Positions 22,329-35,764 of a DNA stretch of 64,000 bases are shown piece after piece. A program made the position numbers and the translations under genes. Each line of letters starts with the position of its first letter. Position 1 is the first letter of the stretch. The stretch lies in assembly GCF_963576545.1 (NCBI RefSeq), contig NW_026870457.1:124001-188000 (forward strand). The letters run 5' to 3'. A model generated the notes under the pieces. It saw nothing but the letters and a program-made list of their open reading frames with translations, made no database searches and was not told the origin of the DNA. The stretch is from Limanda limanda. Lineage: Eukaryota; Chordata; Actinopteri; Pleuronectiformes; Pleuronectidae.

Positions 22329-25300
22329 TTTTTTGTGAAGGTCGGAGAGACTTGGAAAGTGGTTGCATCTGGACTAATTTGGGTCCTGCGGATCGATTGG
22401 TACCATCCCCGAGCTTGTACGACCTTCGGAAGAGGTCGACCGACGAAATTCCCCCAAATCTGAGGAGATATTCTTGAATAACTTTTTTTGTGAAGGTCGG
22501 AGAGACTTGCAAGTAGGCTCTACCCCCACTAAATGGGGTTGCGCGCATCGATCGGTACCATCCTTGAGCTTCTCCGACTTTCGGAAGGGTTAGGGTTAGG
22601 GTTAGGGATGAAAGCACATAGGAGAAAGAGATATTCTTGAATAACGTTTTTTGTGAAGGTCGGAGAGACTTGGAAAGTGGTTGCATCTGGACTAATTTGG
22701 GTCCTGCGGATCGATTGGTACCATCCCCGAGCTTGTACGACCTTCGGAAGAGGTCGACCGACGAAATTCCCCCAAATCTGAGGAGATATTCTTGAATAAC
22801 TTTTTTTGTGAAGGTCGGAGAGACTTGCAAGTAGGCTCTACCCCCACTAAATGGGGTTGCGCGCATCGATCGGTACCATCCTTGAGCTTCTCCGACTTTC
22901 GGAAGGGTTAGGGTTAGGGTTAGGGATGAAAGCACATAGGAGAAAGAGATATTCTTGAATAACTTTTTTTGTGAAGGTCGGAGAGACTTGCAAGTAGGCT
23001 CTACCCCCACTAAATGGGGTAGCGCGCATCGATCGGTACCATCCTTGAGCTTCTCCGACTTTCGGAAGGGTTAGGGTTAGGGTTAGGGATGAAAGCACAT
23101 AGGAGAAAGAGATATTCTTGAATAACTTTTTTTGTGAAGGTCGGAGAGACTTGGAAAGTGGTTGCATCTGGACTAATTTGGGTCCTGCGGATCGATTGGT
23201 ACCATCCCCGAGCTTGTACGACCTTCGGAAGAGGTCGACCGACGAAATTCCCCCAAATCTGAGGAGATATTCTTGAATAACTTTTTTTGTGAAGGTCGGA
23301 GAGACTTGCAAGTAGGCTCTACCCCCACTAAATGGGGTAGCGCGCATCGATCGGTACCATCCTTGAGCTTCTCCGACTTTCGGAAGGGTTAGGGTTAGGG
23401 TTAGGGATGAAAGCACATGGGAGAAAGAGATATTCTTGAATAACTTTTTTTGTGAAGGTCGGAGAGACTTGCAAGTAGGCTCTACCCCCACTAAATGGGG
23501 TAGCGCACATCGATCGATACCATCCTTGAGCTTCTCCGACTTTCGGAAGGGTTAGGGTTAGGGTTAGGGATGAAAGCACATAGGAGAAAGAGATATTCTT
23601 GAATAACGTTTTTTGTGAAGGTCGGAGAGACTTGGAAAGTGGTTGCATCTGGACTAATTTGGGTCCTGCGGATCGATTGGTACCATCCCCGAGCTTGTAC
23701 GACCTTCGGAAGAGGTCGACCGACGAAATTCCCCCAAATCTGAGGAGATATTCTTGAATAACTTTTTTTGTGAAGGTCGGAGAGACTTGCAAGTAGGCTC
23801 TACCCCCACTAAATGGGGTTGCGCGCATCGATCGGTACCATCCTTGAGCTTCTCCGACTTTCGGAAGGGTTAGGGTTAGGGTTAGGGATGAAAGCACATA
23901 GGAGAAAGAGATATTCTTGAATAACTTTTTTTGTGAAGGTCGGAGAGACTTGCAAGTAGGCTCTACCCCCACTAAATGGGGTAGCGCGCATCGATCGGTA
24001 CCATCCTTGAGCTTCTCCGACTTTCGGAAGGGTTAGGGTTAGGGTTAGGGATGAAAGCACATAGGAGAAAGAGATATTCTTGAATAACTTTTTTTGTGAA
24101 GGTCGGAGAGACTTGGAAAGTGGTTGCATCTGGACTAATTTGGGTCCTGCGGATCGATTGGTACCATCCCCGAGCTTGTACGACCTTCGGAAGAGGTCGA
24201 CCGACGAAATTCCCCCAAATCTGAGGAGATATTCTTGAATAACTTTTTTTGTGAAGGTCGGAGAGACTTGCAAGTAGGCTCTACCCCCACTAAATGGGGT
24301 TGCGCGCATCGATCGGTACCATCCTTGAGCTTCTCCGACTTTCGGAAGGGTTAGGGTTAGGGTTAGGGATGAAAGCACATAGGAGAAAGAGATATTCTTG
24401 AATAACGTTTTTTGTGAAGGTCGGAGAGACTTGGAAAGTGGTTGCATCTGGACTAATTTGGGTCCTGCAGATCGATTGGTACCATCCCCGAGCTTGTACG
24501 ACCTTCGGAAGAGGTCGACCGACGAAATTCCCCCAAATCTGAGGAGATATTCTTGAATAACTTTTTTTGTGAAGGTCGGAGAGACTTGCAAGTAGGCTCT
24601 ACCCCCACTAAATGGGGTTGCGCGCATCGATCGGTACCATCCTTGAGCTTCTCCGACTTTCGGAAGGGTTAGGGTTAGGGTTAGGGATGAAAGCACATAG
24701 GAGAAAGAGATATTCTTGAATAACTTTTTTTGTGAAGGTCGGAGAGACTTGCAAGTAGGCTCTACCCCCACTAAATGGGGTAGCGCGCATCGATCGGTAC
24801 CATCCTTGAGCTTCTCCGACTTTCGGAAGGGTTAGGGTTAGGGTTAGGGATGAAAGCACATAGGAGAAAGAGATATTCTTGAATAACTTTTTTTGTGAAG
24901 GTCGGAGAGACTTGGAAAGTGGTTGCATCTGGACTAATTTGGGTCCTGCGGATCGATTGGTACCATCCCCGAGCTTGTACGACCTTCGGAAGAGGTCGAC
25001 CGACGAAATTCCCCCAAATCTGAGGAGATATTCTTGAATAACTTTTTTTGTGAAGGTCGGAGAGACTTGCAAGTAGGCTCTACCCCCACTAAATGGGGTT
25101 GCGCGCATCGATCGGTACCATCCTTGAGCTTCTCCGACTTTCGGAAGGGTTAGGGTTAGGGTTAGGGATGAAAGCACATAGGAGAAAGAGATATTCTTGA
25201 ATAACTTTTTTTGTGAAGGTCGGAGAGACTTGGAAAGTGGTTGCATCTGGACTAATTTGGGTCCTGCGGATCGATTGGTACCATCTCCGAGCTTGTACGA

Positions 25301-28084
25301 CCTTCGGAAGAGGTCGACCGACGAAATTCCCCCAAATCTGAGGAGATATTCTTGAATAACTTTTTTTGTGAAGGTCGGAGAGACTTGCAAGTAGGCTCTA
25401 CCCCCACTAAATGGGGTAGCGCGCATCGATCGGTACCATCCTTGAGCTTCTCCGACTTTCGGAAGGGTTAGGGTTAGGGTTAGGGATGAAAGCACATAGG
25501 AGAAAGAGATATTCTTGAATAACTTTTTTTGTGAAGGTCGGAGAGACTTGGAAAGTGGTTGCATCTGGACTAATTTGGGTCCTGCAGATCGATTGGTACC
25601 ATCCCCGAGCTTGTACGACCTTCGGAAGAGGTCGACCGACGAAATTCCCCCAAATCTGAGGAGATATTCTTGAATAACTTTTTTTGTGAAGGTCGGAGAG
25701 ACTTGCAAGTAGGCTCTACCCCCACTAAATGGGGTAGCGCGCATCGATCGGTACCATCCTTGAGCTTCTCCGACTTTCGGAAGGGTTAGGGTTAGGGTTA
25801 GGGATGAAAGCACATAGGAGAAAGAGATATTCTTGAATAACTTTTTTTGTGAAGGTCGGAGAGACTTGCAAGTAGGCTCTACCCCCACTAAATGGGGTAG
25901 CGCGCATCGATCGGTACCATCCTTGAGCTTCTCCGACTTTCGGAAGGGTTAGGGTTAGGGTTAGGGATGAAAGCACATAGGAGAAAGAGATATTCTTGAA
26001 TAACTTTTTTTGTGAAGGTCGGAGAGACTTGGAAAGTGGTTGCATCTGGACTAATTTGGGTCCTGCAGATCGATTGGTACCATCCCCGAGCTTGTACGAC
26101 CTTCGGAAGAGGTCGACCGACGAAATTCCCCCAAATCTGAGGAGATATTCTTGAATAACTTTTTTTGTGAAGGTCGGAGAGACTTGCAAGTAGGCTCTAC
26201 CCCCACTAAATGGGGTTGCGCGCATCGATCGGTACCATCCTTGAGCTTCTCCGACTTTCGGAAGGGTTAGGGTTAGGGTTAGGGATGAAAGCACATAGGA
26301 GAAAGAGATATTCTTGAATAACTTTTTTTGTGAAGGTCGGAGAGACTTGGAAAGTGGTTGCATCTGGACTAATTTGGGTCCTGCGGATCGATTGGTACAA
26401 TCCCCGAGCTTGTACGACCTTCGGAAGAGGTCGACCGACGAAATTCCCCCAAATCTGAGGAGATATTCTTGAATAACTTTTTTTGTGAAGGTTGGAGAGA
26501 CTTGCAAGTAGGCTCTACCCCCACTAAATGGGGTAGCGCGCATCGATCGGTACCATCCTTGAGCTTCTCCGACTTTCGGAAGGGTAAGGGTTAGGGTTAG
26601 GGATGAAAGCACATAGGAGAAAGAGATATTCTTGAATAACTTTTTTTGTGAAGGTCGGAGAGACTTGGAAAGTGGTTGCATCTGGACTAATTTGGGTCCT
26701 GCAGATCGATTGGTACCATCCCCGAGCTTGTACGACCTTCGGAAGAGGTCGACCGACGAAATTCCCCCAAATCTGAGGAGATATTCTTGAATAACTTTTT
26801 TTGTGAAGGTCGGAGAGACTTGCAAGTAGGCTCTACCCCCACTAAATGGGGTAGCGCGCATCGATCGGTACCATCCTTGAGCTTCTCCGACTTTCGGAAG
26901 GGTTAGGGTTAGGGTTAGGGATGAAAGCACATAGGAGAAAGAGATATTCTTGAATAACTTTTTTTGTGAAGGTCGGAGAGACTTGCAAGTAGGCTCTACC
27001 CCCACTAAATGGGGTAGCGCGCATCGATCGGTACCATCCTTGAGCTTCTCCGACTTTCGGAAGGGTTAGGGTTAGGGTTAGGGATGAAAGCACATAGGAG
27101 AAAGAGATATTCTTGAATAACTTTTTTTGTGAAGGTCGGAGAGACTTGGAAAGTGGTTGCATCTGGACTAATTTGGGTCCTGCGGATCGATTGGTACCAT
27201 CCCCGAGCTTGTACGACCTTCGGAAGAGGTCGACCGACGAAATTCCCCCAAATCTGAGGAGATATTCTTGAATAACTTTTTTTGTGAAGGTCGGAGAGAC
27301 TTGCAAGTAGGCTCTACCCCCACTAAATGGGGTAGCGCGCATCGATCGGTACCATCCTTGAGCTTCTCCGACTTTCGGAAGGGTTAGGGTTAGGGTTAGG
27401 GATGAAAGCACATGGGAGAAAGAGATATTCTTGAATAACTTTTTTTGTGAAGGTCGGAGAGACTTGCAAGTAGGCTCTACCCCCACTAAATGGGGTAGCG
27501 CGCATCGATCGGTACCATCCTTGAGCTTCTCCGACTTTCGGAAGGGTTAGGGTTAGGGTTAGGGATGAAAGCACATAGGAGAAAGAGATATTCTTGAATA
27601 ACGTTTTTTGTGAAGGTCGGAGAGACTTGGAAAGTGGTTGCATCTGGACTAATTTGGGTCCTGCGGATCGATTGGTACCATCCCCGAGCTTGTACGACCT
27701 TCGGAAGAGGTCGACCGACGAAATTCCCCCAAATCTGAGGAGATATTCTTGAATAACTTTTTTTGTGAAGGTCGGAGAGACTTGCAAGTAGGCTCTACCC
27801 CCACTAAATGGGGTAGCGCGCATCGATCGGTACCATCCTTGAGCTTCTCCGACTTTCGGAAGGGTTAGGGTTAGGGTTAGGGATGAAAGCACATGGGAGA
27901 AAGAGATATTCTTGAATAACTTTTTTTGTGAAGGTCGGAGAGACTTGCAAGTAGGCTCTACCCCCACTAAATGGGGTAGCGCGCATCGATCGGTACCATC
28001 CTTGAGCTTCTCCGACTTTCGGAAGGGTTAGGGTTAGGGTTAGGGATGAAAGCACATAGGAGAAAGAGATATTCTTGAATAACG
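22329..28084 (+). repeat. 5,756-bp nested tandem duplication, copy 1
   Basis: Bases 22329-28401 match 28085-34157. Each 5,756-bp unit has eight S and fourteen L words. Both copies hold the double-substituted GCACATCGATCGATACC (23507/23518 and 29263/29274), GTACAATCC and GGGTAAGGG. The pair is present again within the second 13,436-bp copy, at 35765-41837 and 41521-47593, giving four copies in all and showing that the 5,756-bp duplication came first. Confidence 0.85.
26582..26602 (+). repeat. Telomeric tract with TTA-to-TAA spacer
   Basis: The first spacer is TAA (A at 26586). All four GGG runs remain. Copies lie at 32342, 40022 and 45778, in the four 5,756-bp units, so one mutation was multiplied by two rounds of duplication. 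Confidence 0.9.
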
Positions 28085-31000
28085 TTTTTTGTGAAGGTCG
28101 GAGAGACTTGGAAAGTGGTTGCATCTGGACTAATTTGGGTCCTGCGGATCGATTGGTACCATCCCCGAGCTTGTACGACCTTCGGAAGAGGTCGACCGAC
28201 GAAATTCCCCCAAATCTGAGGAGATATTCTTGAATAACTTTTTTTGTGAAGGTCGGAGAGACTTGCAAGTAGGCTCTACCCCCACTAAATGGGGTTGCGC
28301 GCATCGATCGGTACCATCCTTGAGCTTCTCCGACTTTCGGAAGGGTTAGGGTTAGGGTTAGGGATGAAAGCACATAGGAGAAAGAGATATTCTTGAATAA
28401 CGTTTTTTGTGAAGGTCGGAGAGACTTGGAAAGTGGTTGCATCTGGACTAATTTGGGTCCTGCGGATCGATTGGTACCATCCCCGAGCTTGTACGACCTT
28501 CGGAAGAGGTCGACCGACGAAATTCCCCCAAATCTGAGGAGATATTCTTGAATAACTTTTTTTGTGAAGGTCGGAGAGACTTGCAAGTAGGCTCTACCCC
28601 CACTAAATGGGGTTGCGCGCATCGATCGGTACCATCCTTGAGCTTCTCCGACTTTCGGAAGGGTTAGGGTTAGGGTTAGGGATGAAAGCACATAGGAGAA
28701 AGAGATATTCTTGAATAACTTTTTTTGTGAAGGTCGGAGAGACTTGCAAGTAGGCTCTACCCCCACTAAATGGGGTAGCGCGCATCGATCGGTACCATCC
28801 TTGAGCTTCTCCGACTTTCGGAAGGGTTAGGGTTAGGGTTAGGGATGAAAGCACATAGGAGAAAGAGATATTCTTGAATAACTTTTTTTGTGAAGGTCGG
28901 AGAGACTTGGAAAGTGGTTGCATCTGGACTAATTTGGGTCCTGCGGATCGATTGGTACCATCCCCGAGCTTGTACGACCTTCGGAAGAGGTCGACCGACG
29001 AAATTCCCCCAAATCTGAGGAGATATTCTTGAATAACTTTTTTTGTGAAGGTCGGAGAGACTTGCAAGTAGGCTCTACCCCCACTAAATGGGGTAGCGCG
29101 CATCGATCGGTACCATCCTTGAGCTTCTCCGACTTTCGGAAGGGTTAGGGTTAGGGTTAGGGATGAAAGCACATGGGAGAAAGAGATATTCTTGAATAAC
29201 TTTTTTTGTGAAGGTCGGAGAGACTTGCAAGTAGGCTCTACCCCCACTAAATGGGGTAGCGCACATCGATCGATACCATCCTTGAGCTTCTCCGACTTTC
29301 GGAAGGGTTAGGGTTAGGGTTAGGGATGAAAGCACATAGGAGAAAGAGATATTCTTGAATAACGTTTTTTGTGAAGGTCGGAGAGACTTGGAAAGTGGTT
29401 GCATCTGGACTAATTTGGGTCCTGCGGATCGATTGGTACCATCCCCGAGCTTGTACGACCTTCGGAAGAGGTCGACCGACGAAATTCCCCCAAATCTGAG
29501 GAGATATTCTTGAATAACTTTTTTTGTGAAGGTCGGAGAGACTTGCAAGTAGGCTCTACCCCCACTAAATGGGGTTGCGCGCATCGATCGGTACCATCCT
29601 TGAGCTTCTCCGACTTTCGGAAGGGTTAGGGTTAGGGTTAGGGATGAAAGCACATAGGAGAAAGAGATATTCTTGAATAACTTTTTTTGTGAAGGTCGGA
29701 GAGACTTGCAAGTAGGCTCTACCCCCACTAAATGGGGTAGCGCGCATCGATCGGTACCATCCTTGAGCTTCTCCGACTTTCGGAAGGGTTAGGGTTAGGG
29801 TTAGGGATGAAAGCACATAGGAGAAAGAGATATTCTTGAATAACTTTTTTTGTGAAGGTCGGAGAGACTTGGAAAGTGGTTGCATCTGGACTAATTTGGG
29901 TCCTGCGGATCGATTGGTACCATCCCCGAGCTTGTACGACCTTCGGAAGAGGTCGACCGACGAAATTCCCCCAAATCTGAGGAGATATTCTTGAATAACT
30001 TTTTTTGTGAAGGTCGGAGAGACTTGCAAGTAGGCTCTACCCCCACTAAATGGGGTTGCGCGCATCGATCGGTACCATCCTTGAGCTTCTCCGACTTTCG
30101 GAAGGGTTAGGGTTAGGGTTAGGGATGAAAGCACATAGGAGAAAGAGATATTCTTGAATAACGTTTTTTGTGAAGGTCGGAGAGACTTGGAAAGTGGTTG
30201 CATCTGGACTAATTTGGGTCCTGCAGATCGATTGGTACCATCCCCGAGCTTGTACGACCTTCGGAAGAGGTCGACCGACGAAATTCCCCCAAATCTGAGG
30301 AGATATTCTTGAATAACTTTTTTTGTGAAGGTCGGAGAGACTTGCAAGTAGGCTCTACCCCCACTAAATGGGGTTGCGCGCATCGATCGGTACCATCCTT
30401 GAGCTTCTCCGACTTTCGGAAGGGTTAGGGTTAGGGTTAGGGATGAAAGCACATAGGAGAAAGAGATATTCTTGAATAACTTTTTTTGTGAAGGTCGGAG
30501 AGACTTGCAAGTAGGCTCTACCCCCACTAAATGGGGTAGCGCGCATCGATCGGTACCATCCTTGAGCTTCTCCGACTTTCGGAAGGGTTAGGGTTAGGGT
30601 TAGGGATGAAAGCACATAGGAGAAAGAGATATTCTTGAATAACTTTTTTTGTGAAGGTCGGAGAGACTTGGAAAGTGGTTGCATCTGGACTAATTTGGGT
30701 CCTGCGGATCGATTGGTACCATCCCCGAGCTTGTACGACCTTCGGAAGAGGTCGACCGACGAAATTCCCCCAAATCTGAGGAGATATTCTTGAATAACTT
30801 TTTTTGTGAAGGTCGGAGAGACTTGCAAGTAGGCTCTACCCCCACTAAATGGGGTTGCGCGCATCGATCGGTACCATCCTTGAGCTTCTCCGACTTTCGG
30901 AAGGGTTAGGGTTAGGGTTAGGGATGAAAGCACATAGGAGAAAGAGATATTCTTGAATAACTTTTTTTGTGAAGGTCGGAGAGACTTGGAAAGTGGTTGC

Positions 31001-34000
31001 ATCTGGACTAATTTGGGTCCTGCGGATCGATTGGTACCATCTCCGAGCTTGTACGACCTTCGGAAGAGGTCGACCGACGAAATTCCCCCAAATCTGAGGA
31101 GATATTCTTGAATAACTTTTTTTGTGAAGGTCGGAGAGACTTGCAAGTAGGCTCTACCCCCACTAAATGGGGTAGCGCGCATCGATCGGTACCATCCTTG
31201 AGCTTCTCCGACTTTCGGAAGGGTTAGGGTTAGGGTTAGGGATGAAAGCACATAGGAGAAAGAGATATTCTTGAATAACTTTTTTTGTGAAGGTCGGAGA
31301 GACTTGGAAAGTGGTTGCATCTGGACTAATTTGGGTCCTGCAGATCGATTGGTACCATCCCCGAGCTTGTACGACCTTCGGAAGAGGTCGACCGACGAAA
31401 TTCCCCCAAATCTGAGGAGATATTCTTGAATAACTTTTTTTGTGAAGGTCGGAGAGACTTGCAAGTAGGCTCTACCCCCACTAAATGGGGTAGCGCGCAT
31501 CGATCGGTACCATCCTTGAGCTTCTCCGACTTTCGGAAGGGTTAGGGTTAGGGTTAGGGATGAAAGCACATAGGAGAAAGAGATATTCTTGAATAACTTT
31601 TTTTGTGAAGGTCGGAGAGACTTGCAAGTAGGCTCTACCCCCACTAAATGGGGTAGCGCGCATCGATCGGTACCATCCTTGAGCTTCTCCGACTTTCGGA
31701 AGGGTTAGGGTTAGGGTTAGGGATGAAAGCACATAGGAGAAAGAGATATTCTTGAATAACTTTTTTTGTGAAGGTCGGAGAGACTTGGAAAGTGGTTGCA
31801 TCTGGACTAATTTGGGTCCTGCAGATCGATTGGTACCATCCCCGAGCTTGTACGACCTTCGGAAGAGGTCGACCGACGAAATTCCCCCAAATCTGAGGAG
31901 ATATTCTTGAATAACTTTTTTTGTGAAGGTCGGAGAGACTTGCAAGTAGGCTCTACCCCCACTAAATGGGGTTGCGCGCATCGATCGGTACCATCCTTGA
32001 GCTTCTCCGACTTTCGGAAGGGTTAGGGTTAGGGTTAGGGATGAAAGCACATAGGAGAAAGAGATATTCTTGAATAACTTTTTTTGTGAAGGTCGGAGAG
32101 ACTTGGAAAGTGGTTGCATCTGGACTAATTTGGGTCCTGCGGATCGATTGGTACAATCCCCGAGCTTGTACGACCTTCGGAAGAGGTCGACCGACGAAAT
32201 TCCCCCAAATCTGAGGAGATATTCTTGAATAACTTTTTTTGTGAAGGTTGGAGAGACTTGCAAGTAGGCTCTACCCCCACTAAATGGGGTAGCGCGCATC
32301 GATCGGTACCATCCTTGAGCTTCTCCGACTTTCGGAAGGGTAAGGGTTAGGGTTAGGGATGAAAGCACATAGGAGAAAGAGATATTCTTGAATAACTTTT
32401 TTTGTGAAGGTCGGAGAGACTTGGAAAGTGGTTGCATCTGGACTAATTTGGGTCCTGCAGATCGATTGGTACCATCCCCGAGCTTGTACGACCTTCGGAA
32501 GAGGTCGACCGACGAAATTCCCCCAAATCTGAGGAGATATTCTTGAATAACTTTTTTTGTGAAGGTCGGAGAGACTTGCAAGTAGGCTCTACCCCCACTA
32601 AATGGGGTAGCGCGCATCGATCGGTACCATCCTTGAGCTTCTCCGACTTTCGGAAGGGTTAGGGTTAGGGTTAGGGATGAAAGCACATAGGAGAAAGAGA
32701 TATTCTTGAATAACTTTTTTTGTGAAGGTCGGAGAGACTTGCAAGTAGGCTCTACCCCCACTAAATGGGGTAGCGCGCATCGATCGGTACCATCCTTGAG
32801 CTTCTCCGACTTTCGGAAGGGTTAGGGTTAGGGTTAGGGATGAAAGCACATAGGAGAAAGAGATATTCTTGAATAACTTTTTTTGTGAAGGTCGGAGAGA
32901 CTTGGAAAGTGGTTGCATCTGGACTAATTTGGGTCCTGCGGATCGATTGGTACCATCCCCGAGCTTGTACGACCTTCGGAAGAGGTCGACCGACGAAATT
33001 CCCCCAAATCTGAGGAGATATTCTTGAATAACTTTTTTTGTGAAGGTCGGAGAGACTTGCAAGTAGGCTCTACCCCCACTAAATGGGGTAGCGCGCATCG
33101 ATCGGTACCATCCTTGAGCTTCTCCGACTTTCGGAAGGGTTAGGGTTAGGGTTAGGGATGAAAGCACATGGGAGAAAGAGATATTCTTGAATAACTTTTT
33201 TTGTGAAGGTCGGAGAGACTTGCAAGTAGGCTCTACCCCCACTAAATGGGGTAGCGCGCATCGATCGGTACCATCCTTGAGCTTCTCCGACTTTCGGAAG
33301 GGTTAGGGTTAGGGTTAGGGATGAAAGCACATAGGAGAAAGAGATATTCTTGAATAACGTTTTTTGTGAAGGTCGGAGAGACTTGGAAAGTGGTTGCATC
33401 TGGACTAATTTGGGTCCTGCGGATCGATTGGTACCATCCCCGAGCTTGTACGACCTTCGGAAGAGGTCGACCGACGAAATTCCCCCAAATCTGAGGAGAT
33501 ATTCTTGAATAACTTTTTTTGTGAAGGTCGGAGAGACTTGCAAGTAGGCTCTACCCCCACTAAATGGGGTAGCGCGCATCGATCGGTACCATCCTTGAGC
33601 TTCTCCGACTTTCGGAAGGGTTAGGGTTAGGGTTAGGGATGAAAGCACATGGGAGAAAGAGATATTCTTGAATAACTTTTTTTGTGAAGGTCGGAGAGAC
33701 TTGCAAGTAGGCTCTACCCCCACTAAATGGGGTAGCGCGCATCGATCGGTACCATCCTTGAGCTTCTCCGACTTTCGGAAGGGTTAGGGTTAGGGTTAGG
33801 GATGAAAGCACATAGGAGAAAGAGATATTCTTGAATAACGTTTTTTGTGAAGGTCGGAGAGACTTGGAAAGTGGTTGCATCTGGACTAATTTGGGTCCTG
33901 CGGATCGATTGGTACCATCCCCGAGCTTGTACGACCTTCGGAAGAGGTCGACCGACGAAATTCCCCCAAATCTGAGGAGATATTCTTGAATAACTTTTTT

Positions 34001-34157
34001 TGTGAAGGTCGGAGAGACTTGCAAGTAGGCTCTACCCCCACTAAATGGGGTTGCGCGCATCGATCGGTACCATCCTTGAGCTTCTCCGACTTTCGGAAGG
34101 GTTAGGGTTAGGGTTAGGGATGAAAGCACATAGGAGAAAGAGATATTCTTGAATAAC
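28085..34157 (+). repeat. 5,756-bp nested tandem duplication, copy 2
   Basis: This copy follows copy 1 directly and matches it until 28402/34158, where one copy enters an L word with ACGTTTTTT and the other an S word with ACTTTTTTT. No gene is seen. Confidence 0.85.
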
Positions 34158-35764
34158 TTTTTTTGTGAAGGTCGGAGAGACTTGCAAGTAGGCTCTACCC
34201 CCACTAAATGGGGTAGCGCGCATCGATCGGTACCATCCTTGAGCTTCTCCGACTTTCGGAAGGGTTAGGGTTAGGGTTAGGGATGAAAGCACATAGGAGA
34301 AAGAGATATTCTTGAATAACTTTTTTTGTGAAGGTCGGAGAGACTTGGAAAGTGGTTGCATCTGGACTAATTTGGGTCCTGCAGATCGATTGGTACCATC
34401 CCCGAGCTTGTACGACCTTCGGAAGAGGTCGACCGACGAAATTCCCCCAAATCTGAGGAGATATTCTTGAATAACTTTTTTTGTGAAGGTCGGAGAGACT
34501 TGCAAGTAGGCTCTACCCCCACTAAATGGGGTAGCGCGCATCGATCGGTACCATCCTTGAGCTTCTCCGACTTTCGGAAGGGTTAGGGTTAGGGTTAGGG
34601 ATGAAAGCACATAGGAGAAAGAGATATTCTTGAATAACTTTTTTTGTGAAGGTCGGAGAGACTTGCAAGTAGGCTCTACCCCCACTAAATGGGGTAGCGC
34701 GCATCGATCGGTACCATCCTTGAGCTTCTCCGACTTTCGGAAGGGTTAGGGTTAGGGTTAGGGATGAAAGCACATAGGAGAAAGAGATATTCTTGAATAA
34801 CTTTTTTTGTGAAGGTCGGAGAGACTTGGAAAGTGGTTGCATCTGGACTAATTTGGGTCCTGCGGATCGATTGGTACCATCCCCGAGCTTGTACGACCTT
34901 CGGAAGAGGTCGACCGACGAAATTCCCCCAAATCTGAGGAGATATTCTTGAATAACTTTTTTTGTGAAGGTCGGAGAGACTTGCAAGTAGGCTCTACCCC
35001 CACTAAATGGGGTAGCGCGCATCGATCGGTACCATCCTTGAGCTTCTCCGACTTTCGGAAGGGTTAGGGTTAGGGTTAGGGATGAAAGCACATGGGAGAA
35101 AGAGATATTCTTGAATAACTTTTTTTGTGAAGGTCGGAGAGACTTGCAAGTAGGCTCTACCCCCACTAAATGGGGTAACGCGCATCGATCGGTACCATCC
35201 TTGAGCTTCTCCGACTTTCGGAAGGGTTAGGGTTAGGGTTAGGGATGAAAGCACATAGGAGAAAGAGATATTCTTGAATAACGTTTTTTGTGAAGGTCGG
35301 AGAGACTTGGAAAGTGGTTGCATCTGGACTAATTTGGGTCCTGCGGATCGATTGGTACCATCCCCGAGCTTGTACGACCTTCGGAAGAGGTCGACCGACG
35401 AAATTCCCCCAAATCTGAGGAGATATTCTTGAATAACTTTTTTTGTGAAGGTCGGAGAGACTTGCAAGTAGGCTCTACCCCCACTAAATGGGGTTGCGCG
35501 CATCGATCGGTACCATCTTTGAGCTTCTCCGACTTTCGGAAGGGTTAGGGTTAGGGTTAGGGATGAAAGCACATAGGAGAAAGAGATATTCTTGAATAAC
35601 TTTTTTTGTGAAGGTCGGAGAGACTTGCAAGTAGGCTCTACCCCCACTAAATTGGGTAGCGCGCATCGATCGGTACCATCCTTGAGCTTCTCCGACTTTC
35701 GGAAGGGTTAGGGTTAGGGTTAGGGATGAAAGCACATAGGAGAAAGAGATATTCTTGAATAACT

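Larger units (their letters stand above)
20987..34422 (+). repeat. 13,436-bp tandem duplication, copy 1
   Basis: Bases 20987-34532 match 34423-47968. The word order is the same throughout, and rare markers are shared 13,436 bp apart: GGGGTAACG near 21740, ATTGGG near 22217, GCACATCGATCGATACC near 23507, GTACAATCC near 26399 and GGGTAAGGG at 26586. I noticed only four differences over more than 13 kb, at 38198, 43380, 45763 and 46252 in copy 2. Each copy contains an internal 5,756-bp tandem duplication. Recent unequal exchange, or an assembly duplication, would explain such identity. Confidence 0.85.

Noticed and set aside
26206..26400. 64-codon minus-strand frame, also at 31962, 39642 and 45398
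   Set aside because: It exists only because GTACAATCC replaces GTACCATCC and creates a TTG start in one repeat; it is copied by the duplications. It is not a gene.
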